A stretch of 64,000 bases of DNA from Phycicoccus sp. Soil802 (GTDB lineage Bacteria; Actinomycetota; Actinomycetes; Actinomycetales; Dermatophilaceae): positions 393,256 through 457,255 of the forward strand of contig NZ_LMSS01000006.1 of the NCBI RefSeq assembly GCF_001429605.1, in the 5' to 3' direction. Every line of letters begins with the position of its first letter. Position 1 is the stretch's first letter. This document shows positions 34,580 through 45,198 of this stretch, piece after piece. The translations under genes were made by a program, and so were the position numbers. The notes under the pieces were generated by a model. That model did not search any database and was not told the DNA's origin. It was given only the letters and a program-made list of their open reading frames with translations.

Positions 34580-35167
34580 ATGGAGAAGCCGCAGCGGTCC
34601 CCACGGGAACGGATGGTCTACGAGGCCGCGCAGGCCATGCGCGAGGACGGTGTCGGAGGCGCGGCCCTGCGGACCGTCGCCACCCGTGCCGCCGCCCCGC
34701 GCGGCTCACTCCAGCACTACTTCCCCGGCGGGAAGGACCAGCTGGTGACCGAGGCGCTCGAGTGGTCAGGAGAATTCGCTGCCGCACAGGTCCGCGCCTA
34801 CCTCCGCGACACACGTCGGCCCAGTCCTTCTGGCATGTTCAACGACTTGGTGCGCCAGTGGGCTGCGGAGCTCGAGGACCGGCAGTTCGCGCGCGGCTGC
34901 CCTGTCGCCGCCTCGGTCGTCGACACCGCCAACGCCAACCCGCAGGTACGGGCGGCCGCAGCGGCTGCTCTCGCCACCTGGCAGAAGCCCCTGCGCTCCG
35001 GCCTGCGGACCATGGGAGTGCGGCCGGCTCGGGCCGCCGCCCTCGCCACGCTGATGCTCGCAGCGTTGGAAGGAAGCCTGGTCCTGGCCCGCGCCGAGCG
35101 GGACACCCACGCGCTTCGGGTGGTGTCCAGGGAGCTCGCGCCGCTGTTGGACGCAGCCCTGCCGTGA
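34580..35167 (+). CDS. TetR-family regulator (LmrA/YxaF-like)
   Basis: A 195-aa regulator with an N-terminal HTH (about residues 10-55; ALRTVATRAAAPRGSLQHYFPGGKDQL) and an all-helical C-terminal ligand domain with the FARGCPVAASVVD segment typical of LmrA/YxaF-type TetR proteins. It should repress the divergent dehydrogenase and itself via the two ATGACAAGTGTCAT sites. The ATG lies 6 nt after TAGTGT with no ribosome site, so it is probably leaderless. Its stop overlaps the GTG of the lipoprotein gene by 4 nt, so these are co-expressed. Confidence 0.93.
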   Translation: MEKPQRSPRERMVYEAAQAMREDGVGGAALRTVATRAAAPRGSLQHYFPGGKDQLVTEALEWSGEFAAAQVRAYLRDTRRPSPSGMFNDLVRQWAAELEDRQFARGCPVAASVVDTANANPQVRAAAAAALATWQKPLRSGLRTMGVRPARAAALATLMLAALEGSLVLARAERDTHALRVVSRELAPLLDAALP

Positions 35168-36287
35168 GGAGGCTGCGAACGGTCGTGGCGAGCGCCCTGC
35201 TGCTCGGCGGCGCCGTGGGCTGCAGCAGCACCCCTGCGCCGGTGCCCATGCCCTCTCCCCGGCCCATGCAGTGGGCGGCCGTGGACCTCCCTGCCGGTGC
35301 GCGCCCGCTGCTGGTCCGCGCGGGCGACGGAGTCGTCCTGGTCGCGACCCGCACCGGGGAACGGGCATCGATGTACCGGGTCGACGTGCCGGGCACGGCC
35401 GCTCCGGCCCGGTCAGGCTCGAGCCGCACAGCGTCTACGCCCCGGGCGCCCGCTGGGTCGACCTTGCCACCGACGGCCGGCGCGTCCTGGCGCTCGGGCG
35501 AGCGTCAGGCGGGGCCCACGGCCTCCCCCGGTGGACCGTGTGGGACGGCACGCCGGCACGCCTCGTCGAGGAACCCCAGCCGTTCGAGACCTTCGGTGGA
35601 CCACGATCGGGCGGGCTGGCCGCGGTCGGACTCGGCCGAGGAGCTGTGGTGGCGGGGACGTGGGACGACGACGGCCCGGGCCTGGACGCCAGGCTCTGGA
35701 CGGACACCGCGCCGCACGGGTGGGACCGCGTCCCTGCCGACCCTGCTCTGGCCAGCACCGGCCGCCTCCTGCCCCAGCCTGCGGCAGTCGGCTGGTCAGC
35801 CACGCGGCTCCTCGTGGCCGGCTCCGTGACCGACCTGGGCGGAGGTTCGTCCGTCGTCACCCGCGCCACGACGTGGACGGCACCCAAGGTGAGCGGGCCG
35901 TGGACGCGCCATGACCTGCCCACGAGGAGCCCCTCGGCCCGCGCCACCAGTGCGGCCTGCGCAGGTGACGCCTGCTGGGTCGCCGGGCTCGACGGGGATG
36001 CTCCCGCGGCATGGGAGGTGGCGCCGGCGTCCGTCACCCGATCGCCCCTGCCCGCGGTGCCGACCTCATCGGGCGTGCCTCCAGCCCTTTCCGTGACAGC
36101 GGGCTCTGTCTGGGTCGCGGTGGCCGGGCGCGAGGCCGTCGTGCTGGCTCGTCAGGAGGGCAGCGGCTGGGTCGCCTTCCGGGGACCTCCCGGTCGACCG
36201 GTGTCGCTGGCCGCGTCACCCGGGCGGCTGGTCCTCGTGACGGGCACGGCGACCGGCACCCGGCTCTGGACGGCCGCGACGGAGTGA
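35164..36287 (+). pseudogene. Lipoprotein gene with a one-base frameshift near 35411
   Basis: The N-terminal part (GTG 35164) is a lipoprotein signal with lipobox GAVGC (Cys20) followed by STPAPVP. That frame is coherent up to about 35410. The continuation, RLEPHSVYAPGARWVDLATDG and on to a beta-strand-rich, Trp-rich domain of about 290 residues ending at TGA 36285-36287, is in another frame. Adding one G to the GG at 35411-35412 rejoins them as APARVRLEPH. The repeated strand pattern (e.g. GRRVLALGRASGG, TRLLVAGSVTDLGG) suggests a beta-propeller. Either the gene is broken or the base is a sequencing error. It is co-transcribed with tetR. Confidence 0.75.
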
Positions 36288-36288
36288 C

Positions 36289-36319
36289 CGTGGTGGCCGG
36301 TCAGCGGATCAGGACGTGA
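36289..36319. repeat. 31-bp direct repeat, right copy (end of minus-strand hypothetical gene)
   Basis: Partner of 33563-33593. Here it encodes the C-terminal GHVLIR and stop of the 36301-36924 gene. The interval of 2.7 kb between the copies contains the dehydrogenase, TetR and lipoprotein genes. Confidence 0.9.
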
Positions 36320-36924
36320 CCTGCGGGCGTTGACAGCCGGGTCCACCGGCCGTGCGCCCACACCGTCATCTCTGCCCCGGGAGCAGCGAACCCCAGCACG
36401 TATGCCGCGAAGGCGCCGCCCGCAGGAACCGGCGGGGTCGTGGTCGTCAGCCGCCCCCACACCCGTCGGCGCAGGGCCGTGACGGCCGCGCTCCCCGCGT
36501 CCGCAGGGGCGCCCGAGGCGACCTCCTCGATCCCCTGTCGCGCCACGGCATACACCTCGTCGGCGGTGACCGCCCCGACGCGCTCCCACCCGCCACGCGG
36601 CGGCGCCATCGCCGCCCAGGCGACGCTGACGGTCACCGGGGGCAGGGACAGGGTGGAGCCGCCCTCGCGGGCGAGGCGGTCGGTGACCGCGGCCAGCGAC
36701 ACCGTGACGTCGAGGTGGACCGGCTCGGCCAGCGGCATCGCCCGCAGGCCGATCACGACCCCCTCGGCCATCAGGCCGCTGCCCGGCAGGACGCCGACGT
36801 AGGCGGCCAACGTCTGCCCGGTCGCCTGGAGCCGGATCGCGCCGTCCTCGTCCGCGGCCTTGGCGCGGGCGACGTAGGTGCGCAGGTCGTCGAGGCCCTG
36901 CGGGTCGGGGAAGGTCAGCTCCAT
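36301..36924 (-). CDS. Conserved hypothetical protein, thioesterase-linked
   Basis: A 207-aa soluble protein without recognised motif. It is rich in beta strands (e.g. PVHLDVTVSLAAVTDRLA, LPPVTVSVAWAAM) with a helical middle (ADEVYAVARQGIEEVASG), ending VWAHGRWTRLSTPAGHVLIR. The ATG overlaps the stop of the upstream hotdog thioesterase (ATGA), so the two are co-translated and may act together in acyl-CoA metabolism. The C-terminal GHVLIR flows naturally from the rest of this protein, which suggests that this copy of the 31-bp repeat is the original one for this reading frame. Confidence 0.75.
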   Translation of the reverse strand: MELTFPDPQGLDDLRTYVARAKAADEDGAIRLQATGQTLAAYVGVLPGSGLMAEGVVIGLRAMPLAEPVHLDVTVSLAAVTDRLAREGGSTLSLPPVTVSVAWAAMAPPRGGWERVGAVTADEVYAVARQGIEEVASGAPADAGSAAVTALRRRVWGRLTTTTPPVPAGGAFAAYVLGFAAPGAEMTVWAHGRWTRLSTPAGHVLIR

Positions 36925-37442
36925 CAGCGTCGACGCCAGCGGAAGGGCACCGGCTCACCCGAGTGCGCCCTGAGCATGGCCCGCAGCGTGTCGTCCATCC
37001 GTCGCGGGGTGCTGGTTGCGAAGTCGTAGAGGACCAGCGTCGTCTCCGCGCGGGCGTAGACCACGTCGCCCTCGCCACCTTCGGCCGACGGCCGCCCGTC
37101 GCGCACCTCGTAGGCGAGGTCGAAGCCGGCGCCCCCGATCTTGGTGGCCCACATCTCCACGACGATGGGCGGCACCCGGAACAGCAGGGGCGCGAGGTAC
37201 TCGATCTCGTGGCGCGCGACGAGGATCCCCTCCGAGAGCACCGACCGGTCCTGGCCGAACCAGTCCTCGAAGCCGATCACGCGGGCGTCCTCGAGCAGCC
37301 GGAGGAACTGCACGTTGTTGACGTGGCCATAGGCGTCCATGTCGCTCCAGCGGAGCGGCACGTTGACCCGGTACCGGGCGGTGGGCTCGGTGGAGTCGCG
37401 GCGGTCGTCGGGACTCCCGTCGGGGTGCTGGTCGTGGGCCAT
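36924..37442 (-). CDS. Hotdog-fold acyl-CoA thioesterase (4HBT/YbgC-like)
   Basis: A 172-aa hotdog protein. After a hydrophilic N-terminal extension of about 22 residues, the signature RWSDMDAYGHVNNVQFLRLLEDARV carries the catalytic Asp and the HVNN loop. Later come the beta-strand pairs EIEYLAPLLFRVPPIVVEMW and ETTLVLYDFATSTPRRM. Members hydrolyse acyl- or hydroxybenzoyl-CoA; the substrate is unknown. ATG 37442 follows GAGGATG. It is divergent from recQ. Confidence 0.9.
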   Translation of the reverse strand: MAHDQHPDGSPDDRRDSTEPTARYRVNVPLRWSDMDAYGHVNNVQFLRLLEDARVIGFEDWFGQDRSVLSEGILVARHEIEYLAPLLFRVPPIVVEMWATKIGGAGFDLAYEVRDGRPSAEGGEGDVVYARAETTLVLYDFATSTPRRMDDTLRAMLRAHSGEPVPFRWRRR

Positions 37443-37477
37443 GTGGACATCCTCGCAGGGCTGTCGGGCCGGCGGCA

Positions 37478-37483
37478 TACGGT
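37478..37483 (+). promoter_or_regulatory. -10-like TACGGT before recQ, overlapping a GTATGCCG word
   Basis: TACGGT ends 7 nt before ATG 37491. Its first bases belong to GCGGCATAC, one of the intergenic copies of the repeated word. Confidence 0.4.
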
Positions 37484-37490
37484 GGTCGCC

Positions 37491-39608
<2,118 letters not shown>

Positions 39609-40298
39609 CGCCGGAGGGTTGCCTGCAGCCGTCAGGCCGGCCACGCCTGCCATGCCGTCGAGCGGCACGGTGAAGATCGGCAGGAACACCTGCACGACCG
39701 GGCCGATCAGCACGGCATACAGCACGGTGCCGAGCCCGACCACCCCGCCGAGCAGCCAGCCCACGACGAGCACGGTCACCTCGATGCTGGTCCGCACCAA
39801 CCGGAAGCTGCGCCCGGTGCGGCGCACGAGACCGGTCATCAGACCGTCGCGCGGACCGGGGCCGAACTGGCTCCCGATGTAGAGCGCGCCGGCCAACCCG
39901 TTGAGGACGATCCCGCCCACCAGGAGCACGACCCGCAAGACCATCGCGTCGGGCGCCTCGAGCAGCGCCAGCGTCGCGTCGGTGGCCAGACCGATGACGA
40001 CCACGTTGGCGACGGTGCCCAGCCCGGGCCACTGCCGCAGCGGGATCCACAGCAGCAGCACCGCCACCCCGACGATGATCGTCACGGTGCCGAAGCTGAC
40101 CGGCAGGTGCTGGGCGATGCCGTAGTGGAACACGTCCCACGGGTCCAGCCCGAGCCCGGAGCGGACCATCATCCCCATCGAGACCCCGTAGAGGGTCAGG
40201 CCCACGGCGAGCTGGACCAGCCGACGGGTGGTGCGGCCGGCCCGCAGCTGCTGCCGGGGAGTGAGGGAGGCGAGGGAGGTGCGGGTCATGGTGCCAAG

Positions 40299-40333
40299 AT
40301 TGGCCTGCATTGGTCTGTTCTTCCATAGCCAAT
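40299..40333. promoter_or_regulatory. Probable MocR operator (two direct, one inverted ATTGG box)
   Basis: ATTGGCC (40299-40305) and ATTGGTC (40309-40315) are direct repeats 10 bp apart; GCCAAT (40328-40333) is an inverted copy. Direct repeats one turn apart plus an inverted box are characteristic of PdxR/MocR binding sites. It lies between the divergent yczE-like and mocR genes. Confidence 0.65.
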
Positions 40334-40351
40334 CGTGAGAAAGTGGTCTGC

Positions 40352-41803
40352 ATGGCGACCCGAGCAATCTCCGCGACCCGGCTGGTGCCGATGCTGGGCG
40401 CGGCCCTCGAGACGGCGCCGGCGTACCGCGGGCTCGCCGACGCCGTGCGGCTCCTCGTCGCAGACGGGCGGGTCCCCGTGGGCACCCGGCTGCCCAGCGA
40501 ACGCGACCTCACCACCGCCCTCGGGGTGAGCCGCACCACCGTCACGCGCGCGTATGCCGAGCTGCGCGACCGCGGGTACCTCACCTCGCGGCAGGGCTCC
40601 GGCAGCGTCGTCGCGCTGCCGGGCGACCCGGCCGGGCGACGGCAGGGCACCGCGCTGCACCCGTCGTCCGAGCAGCACGACGGAGGCGTCATCGACCTCA
40701 CCTGCGCCTCGATGAGCGCCCCGCCGGGGACGGTCGCCGCCTACGAGCGCGCCGTGGCCGAGCTGCCCCGCTACCTCGCCGGCACGGGCTACCACCCACT
40801 CGGCCTGATGTCCTTGCGCGAGGCCCTCGCCCAGCGGTTCACCGAGCGCGGGCTGGCGACGACACCCGACCAGGTCATGGTGACCAGCGGAGCCCTCGCC
40901 GGGCTCGCCGTGACGGCTCGCGCGCTGCTCTCCCCCGGCGACCGCGTGCTGCTCGAGAGCCCGACCTACCCCAACGCGATCGACACGTTGCGGCGCTCCG
41001 GGTCGCGCGCGGTGGCCCTGCCCCTCGACCGCAGCGGCTGGGACATCGGCGCCGCCGAGGCCGCCCTGCGCCAGACCGCCCCGCGTGCCGCCTACCTGAT
41101 CCCCGACTTCCACAACCCGACCGGCGCGCTCATGCCCGACGCCCAGCGCGCCGAGCTCGGCGACGCCCTGGCCGGCACCCACACGGTCGGGGTCGTCGAC
41201 GAGACGCTGGTCGACCTCGCCCACGACCCCGACCTCCGCATGCCCCGCCCGCTCGGCGCCCACCACCCGCGCACCGTGACCCTGGGCGGCGCCAGCAAGT
41301 CGTTCTGGGGTGGCCTGCGGATCGGCTGGATCCGCGCCCCCCGCGAGCTGATGCCCGCCCTCGTGGGCGCCCGGCTGACCCTCGACCTCGGGGCGCCGGT
41401 GCTGGAGCAGCTCGTGCTGACCGACCTGCTCGCGCACCGGGAAGAGATCATCGCGGACCGGCGCGCTGCCATCGTGTCCACTCGTGACGCCCTGGTCGAC
41501 GCGTTGCGGATTCGCTTGCCGCAGTGGAGGTTCCGCATGCCCGAGGGCGGCCTGTGCCTGTGGGTGGAGCTGCCCGAGGCGTTGTCGACCCCGCTGTGCG
41601 CGGCGGCCGACCAGCGCGGCCTCGTGCTGGCTCCCGGGGCCCAGTTCGCGGTCGAGGGTGGCATGGAGCGGTTCCTCCGGTTGCCGTTCACCGGTCACCC
41701 GACGGAGGTGGTCGGCGAGGCGGTCGAGCGCCTGGCCCTGGCCTGGGACGACGCGCAGTCGGCCCGGCCGTCGAGGCACGGTGGCTCACCCCTCGTCGCG
41801 TGA
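40352..41803 (+). CDS. MocR-family regulator (GntR HTH fused to aminotransferase domain)
   Basis: A 483-aa protein. The GntR winged HTH spans about residues 25-88 (LPSERDLTTALGVSRTTVTRAYAELRDRGYL). The fold-type I PLP domain follows with HNPTG (Asn255), Asp283 and the PLP-binding Lys316 in GGASKSFWGGLR. MocR proteins sense PLP or an aminated ligand and regulate a neighbouring gene; here this is the divergent YczE-like membrane protein, as in the described YczR/YczE pairs. ATG 40352 begins the HTH region. The 3' end overlaps the convergent EamA gene by 18 nt. Confidence 0.93.
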   Translation: MATRAISATRLVPMLGAALETAPAYRGLADAVRLLVADGRVPVGTRLPSERDLTTALGVSRTTVTRAYAELRDRGYLTSRQGSGSVVALPGDPAGRRQGTALHPSSEQHDGGVIDLTCASMSAPPGTVAAYERAVAELPRYLAGTGYHPLGLMSLREALAQRFTERGLATTPDQVMVTSGALAGLAVTARALLSPGDRVLLESPTYPNAIDTLRRSGSRAVALPLDRSGWDIGAAEAALRQTAPRAAYLIPDFHNPTGALMPDAQRAELGDALAGTHTVGVVDETLVDLAHDPDLRMPRPLGAHHPRTVTLGGASKSFWGGLRIGWIRAPRELMPALVGARLTLDLGAPVLEQLVLTDLLAHREEIIADRRAAIVSTRDALVDALRIRLPQWRFRMPEGGLCLWVELPEALSTPLCAAADQRGLVLAPGAQFAVEGGMERFLRLPFTGHPTEVVGEAVERLALAWDDAQSARPSRHGGSPLVA

Positions 41804-42754
41804 GCGCGGGCGGCGGCGGCTGACCACCACGCCGACCAGGCAGACCGCTCCGCCGACCAGGGCGAGCGTGCTCGGCACCTCCGACAGGAAGACCCAGGAC
41901 ATCAGCACGGACAGCACGGTCACGAGGTAGCCGAGCGGTCCGAGGCGACCAGCCGGCATACGTCGCAGCGCGTAGGCCCACGTCGTGAAGGCCACCGCCG
42001 TCGGGAACGCACCGAGGTAGGCCGCCCCGAGCAGCGCCGACGTGGGTGCATCCTGCGCCTCGCGCACCAGCTCGCCCGCGTACGGCAGGGTGACCACGGT
42101 GCCGACCAGGCAGCCGAGCCAGGTGGCCCGCAGCGCGTCCACGCTGCGAAGTGTGACCTTCTGCAGGAGCACCGACGACGCGTAGAGCACCGCGGCCACG
42201 AGGGCGAAGGCGATGCCCGCGCCGTCGCGCCGTCCACTGGAGTCCGACGCCATCAGGGCGACGCCCGCGAAGGCCACGGCGCACCCGAGGAAGACCGGTC
42301 GCGAGAAGCCCTCACGGAGGAAGAGCCCGCCGCCGAGGGCGATGAGGACGGGGGCGACGTTGACCAGGAGCGCCGCCGTGCCGGCGTCGACGTGCCGCTC
42401 CGCGGCGTTGAGCGCGACGTTGTAGCCCGCGAACCAGAGCGCGCCGTACCCCACGACGGGAAGCACCGCGCGCCAACCGCGGGGCAGCAGCGGGCCGGCA
42501 GCGCGTCCGGGCCCGAGCAGCACGAACGGGGTGAGCCCGACCGCGGCGACCGCGACCCTGGCGAGGGCCATCGGCCCGGGCGACAGGTGCGCACCGCTGC
42601 TGCGGATGACGACGAAGGCCGACGCCCAGAGCACGATGGTCACGAGCGCGGCCCCGGCCGCCCGGGTGGCGGGGCTGACCAGCCGCCGCGGCTGCGCGGT
42701 CTCCGGCAGGGTGGCGTCGCGGGGCTCGAGGACTGGACTGGTCGCGGTGGTCAC
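41786..42754 (-). CDS. EamA-family (DMT superfamily) transporter
   Basis: A 322-aa protein with ten membrane helices in two EamA repeats (about residues 30-160 and 175-312), e.g. TIVLWASAFVVIRSS and LGAAYLGAFPTAVAFTTWAYALRR. It probably exports amino acids or other small metabolites. It starts with GTG 42754 and is divergent from a LysR regulator 82 nt away, a very common EamA-LysR pair. Confidence 0.9.
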   Translation of the reverse strand: MTTATSPVLEPRDATLPETAQPRRLVSPATRAAGAALVTIVLWASAFVVIRSSGAHLSPGPMALARVAVAAVGLTPFVLLGPGRAAGPLLPRGWRAVLPVVGYGALWFAGYNVALNAAERHVDAGTAALLVNVAPVLIALGGGLFLREGFSRPVFLGCAVAFAGVALMASDSSGRRDGAGIAFALVAAVLYASSVLLQKVTLRSVDALRATWLGCLVGTVVTLPYAGELVREAQDAPTSALLGAAYLGAFPTAVAFTTWAYALRRMPAGRLGPLGYLVTVLSVLMSWVFLSEVPSTLALVGGAVCLVGVVVSRRRPRSRDEG

Positions 42755-42824
42755 CGGTCAATCGTCGAGGGCGGGGACACATCAGCACAAGCGATGGTTC
42801 CTTCACTTCCGTTAAGCATCACTG

Positions 42825-42830
42825 TATGGT
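42825..42830 (+). promoter_or_regulatory. -10-like TATGGT before the lysR gene
   Basis: TATGGT ends 6 nt before ATG 42837. The AT-richer stretch just upstream (TTCACTTCCGTTAAGCATCACTG, 42797-42819) is the likely LysR binding region. Confidence 0.45.
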
Positions 42831-42836
42831 CGGAGC

Positions 42837-43748
42837 ATGCTCGACGTGCATCGCCTCCGTGTCCTGCGCACCGTCGTCGCCACCGGTTCGGTCGGTGCGG
42901 CAGCCACCACGCTCGGCTACACCCCGTCCGCGGTGAGCCAGCACCTGGCCACTCTGCAGCGCGAGACCGGCCTGCTGCTCATCGAGCGCAAGGGTCGCGG
43001 CATCCAGCCGACCGCGGCGGGCCGCACCCTGGCTGACGAGGCCGGCCGCGTGCTGGAGTCGCTCAGCGGCGTCGAGGGGGTGGTCGGTGACCTGCGCGCC
43101 GGTCGGGTGGGGCGGCTCTCGATCAGCTACTTCGCCTCTGCCGGGGCGGCGTGGATCCCGCCGATCGTCGCCGGGCTGATGCAGGAGTTCCCCGAGCTGC
43201 GCCTCGACCTGCGGCTCATCGAGCTGCTCGGCGACGGGCACCCCGATCCCGACCTCGAGATCTTCGTCGGCGGTGCCGACGAGCACCTGCGCCCGGGCCG
43301 CGCCCAGTCCCGCGTGCACCACCTGCTCGACGACCCCTATGCCGTGGTCGTGCCGACCGACCATCCGCTGGCCCGGGCTCGGAGCGTCCCGCTCGCCGAG
43401 CTGGCGAGCGAGCAGTGGGTGGACAACGACTTCAACCGCGGCTTCTGCCGCCAGGTCATCCTCGACGCCTGTGCCGAGGCGGGTTTCAGCCCCGACTTCC
43501 GCATCGAGACGCACGACTACCCCACCGCGATCGCCTTCGTGGCGGCCGGCGTCGGCGTCACCGTCCTGCCCGGTCTGGGGGCGACCCGGCTGCCCCCGGG
43601 TGTCGTCGCGATCCCGCTCGTGGCACCCACGCCGGTGCGGCACGTCTACGTCGCCGTGAAGGCCTCCGTCGAGCACCACCCGGCCGCCCGGAGAGCCGTC
43701 GCACTGCTGCGTGAGCGCGTCACCGCCCCCGCTAGGGTCGAGGCGTGA
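42837..43748 (+). CDS. LysR-family transcriptional regulator
   Basis: A 303-aa regulator. The N-terminal HTH (about residues 3-60, LRVLRTVVATGSVGAAATTLGYTPSAVSQHLATLQRETG) is followed by a PBP-like effector domain. It should control the divergent EamA transporter. The start lies 6 nt after TATGGT, without ribosome site. The stop overlaps the tesB GTG (GTGA), but tesB also has its own TAGGGT inside the lysR end. Confidence 0.93.
   Translation: MLDVHRLRVLRTVVATGSVGAAATTLGYTPSAVSQHLATLQRETGLLLIERKGRGIQPTAAGRTLADEAGRVLESLSGVEGVVGDLRAGRVGRLSISYFASAGAAWIPPIVAGLMQEFPELRLDLRLIELLGDGHPDPDLEIFVGGADEHLRPGRAQSRVHHLLDDPYAVVVPTDHPLARARSVPLAELASEQWVDNDFNRGFCRQVILDACAEAGFSPDFRIETHDYPTAIAFVAAGVGVTVLPGLGATRLPPGVVAIPLVAPTPVRHVYVAVKASVEHHPAARRAVALLRERVTAPARVEA
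43733..43738 (+). promoter_or_regulatory. -10-like TAGGGT inside the lysR 3' end, before tesB
   Basis: TAGGGT ends 6 nt before GTG 43745 and would allow tesB to be transcribed independently as a leaderless message. Confidence 0.45.
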
Positions 43749-44716
43749 GCGACGAGAGCACCCCTGACATCGCCCCTGGGTCAGACCCCGACTTCGACCC
43801 CCTGGCCGACCTGCTCGACACCCTCGACCTCGAGGAGCTGGGCACGGCCAGGATCACCGTCGAGGGCGTCGGCGACCGCGCCGACTTCGGCGAGTCCGGG
43901 GCAACGGTCTTCCTGGGGCGCAGCCAGAAGATGCCCCACGGGCGGGTCTTCGGCGGGCAGGTCCTGGCGCAGTGCGTGATCGCCGCCGGCCGCACGATGC
44001 AGGACGTCGACGACGGCGACGGCCCCCGGCACATCCACTCCCTGCACGGCTACTTCATGCGGCCCGGCGACGACACGCAACCCATCCGGTTCGCGGTCGA
44101 GCGGATGCGCGACGGCAACTCGTTCTCCACTCGTCGCGTGCACGCCATCCAGGACGGCTTGCCCATCCTGTCGATGATCACGTCGTTCCAGGAGGCCTCC
44201 GGGGGCCTGGACCACCAGGACCCGATGCCCGTCGTCCCCGGCCCGGACGAGCTCCGCTCGCTCGCCGACGAGTTCGGCGGCATCGACCACCCGGGTGCCC
44301 GTCACCTGGTGAAGCGCCCGATCGAGCACCGCCACGTCGAGAACAACCTCTTCGTGGCGCCCGGGCCCGAGCTCACCGCCCACCAGAGTGTCTGGATGAG
44401 GGCGCTGGGGCGGCTGCCCGACGACCCGCTGATCCACGCGGCGGTGCTCGCCTACGCCTCGGACTACACGCTCCTCGAGCCGGTGATCCGCAAGCACGGG
44501 CTCACCTGGACCGACCGCCGGCTGCGCCCGGCGAGCCTCGACCACGCGATGTGGTTCCACCGGCCGGTGCACGCCGACGAGTGGATCCTCTACACGCAGG
44601 AGTCGCCCTCGGCCTCGGGCGGCCGCGGGTTGGGGATCGGGCGGATGTTCGCCGCCGACGGCACCCTCGTCGCGACCGTCGCCCAGGAGGGCATGGTCCG
44701 CGTCAAGGAGTCCTGA
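43745..44716 (+). CDS. tesB: Acyl-CoA thioesterase II
   Basis: A 323-aa double-hotdog thioesterase that hydrolyses medium- and long-chain acyl-CoA. The N-terminal hotdog has GRVFGGQVLAQ and HSLHGYFMRPGD. The second hotdog has LAYASDYTLLEP and SLDHAMWFHRP, carrying the Asp/Thr/Gln catalytic network region. Length is normal apart from an acidic N-terminal extension of about 35 residues. GTG 43745 overlaps the lysR stop. It is followed after 2 nt by a GNAT gene. Confidence 0.93.
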   Translation: MSDESTPDIAPGSDPDFDPLADLLDTLDLEELGTARITVEGVGDRADFGESGATVFLGRSQKMPHGRVFGGQVLAQCVIAAGRTMQDVDDGDGPRHIHSLHGYFMRPGDDTQPIRFAVERMRDGNSFSTRRVHAIQDGLPILSMITSFQEASGGLDHQDPMPVVPGPDELRSLADEFGGIDHPGARHLVKRPIEHRHVENNLFVAPGPELTAHQSVWMRALGRLPDDPLIHAAVLAYASDYTLLEPVIRKHGLTWTDRRLRPASLDHAMWFHRPVHADEWILYTQESPSASGGRGLGIGRMFAADGTLVATVAQEGMVRVKES

Positions 44717-44718
44717 CC

Positions 44719-45198
44719 GTGACCGAGGCGGGACCGCGCGACCCGGGCCAGTGGGTGGTCGACGACCTCCGCGCCGACGACCACGAGGCCTGGTCCCGGC
44801 TGCACCGCGGCTACCTCGACTTCTACGAGTCCACCCGCCCCGACGAGGTCAGCGCCATCGTCTGGGGCTGGCTGACGGACCCGGCCCACGAGCTCGAGTG
44901 CCTGGTGGTCCGCAAGGCAGCTGGCTCGGAACCCGTTGGCATCGCTCACCTCCGACCCTTCATCCGACCGCTGCACGGATCGGTGGCCGGCTTCCTCGAC
45001 GACCTGTTCGTGGCACCGGGGCACCGTGGCAGCGGAGCCGTCGACGCACTCCTCCGCGGCGTGCAGGAGCGCGCCCGTGAGCGGGGGTGGACCACGGTCC
45101 GCTGGATCACCCGGGCGTCGAACACCAGGGCCCGGTCGACCTACGACCGGCTCGCCGTGCAGACCGACCTGGTGACCTACGACCTCGCCGTCGACTGA
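44719..45198 (+). CDS. GNAT-family N-acetyltransferase
   Basis: A 159-aa acetyltransferase. The acetyl-CoA motif A is DDLFVAPGHRGSGAVDALLRGVQERARERGW (about residues 91-121), and the C-terminal strand has RSTYDRLA. The acceptor is unknown. GTG 44719 follows the tesB stop by 2 nt. Its 3' end overlaps the convergent treZ gene by 22 nt. Confidence 0.88.
   Translation: MTEAGPRDPGQWVVDDLRADDHEAWSRLHRGYLDFYESTRPDEVSAIVWGWLTDPAHELECLVVRKAAGSEPVGIAHLRPFIRPLHGSVAGFLDDLFVAPGHRGSGAVDALLRGVQERARERGWTTVRWITRASNTRARSTYDRLAVQTDLVTYDLAVD

Noticed and set aside
33563-36319. Integrated element with att sites (31-bp repeats)
   Set aside because: There is no integrase, excisionase, replication or mobility gene between the repeats. 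It is kept as a cassette insertion of unknown mechanism.
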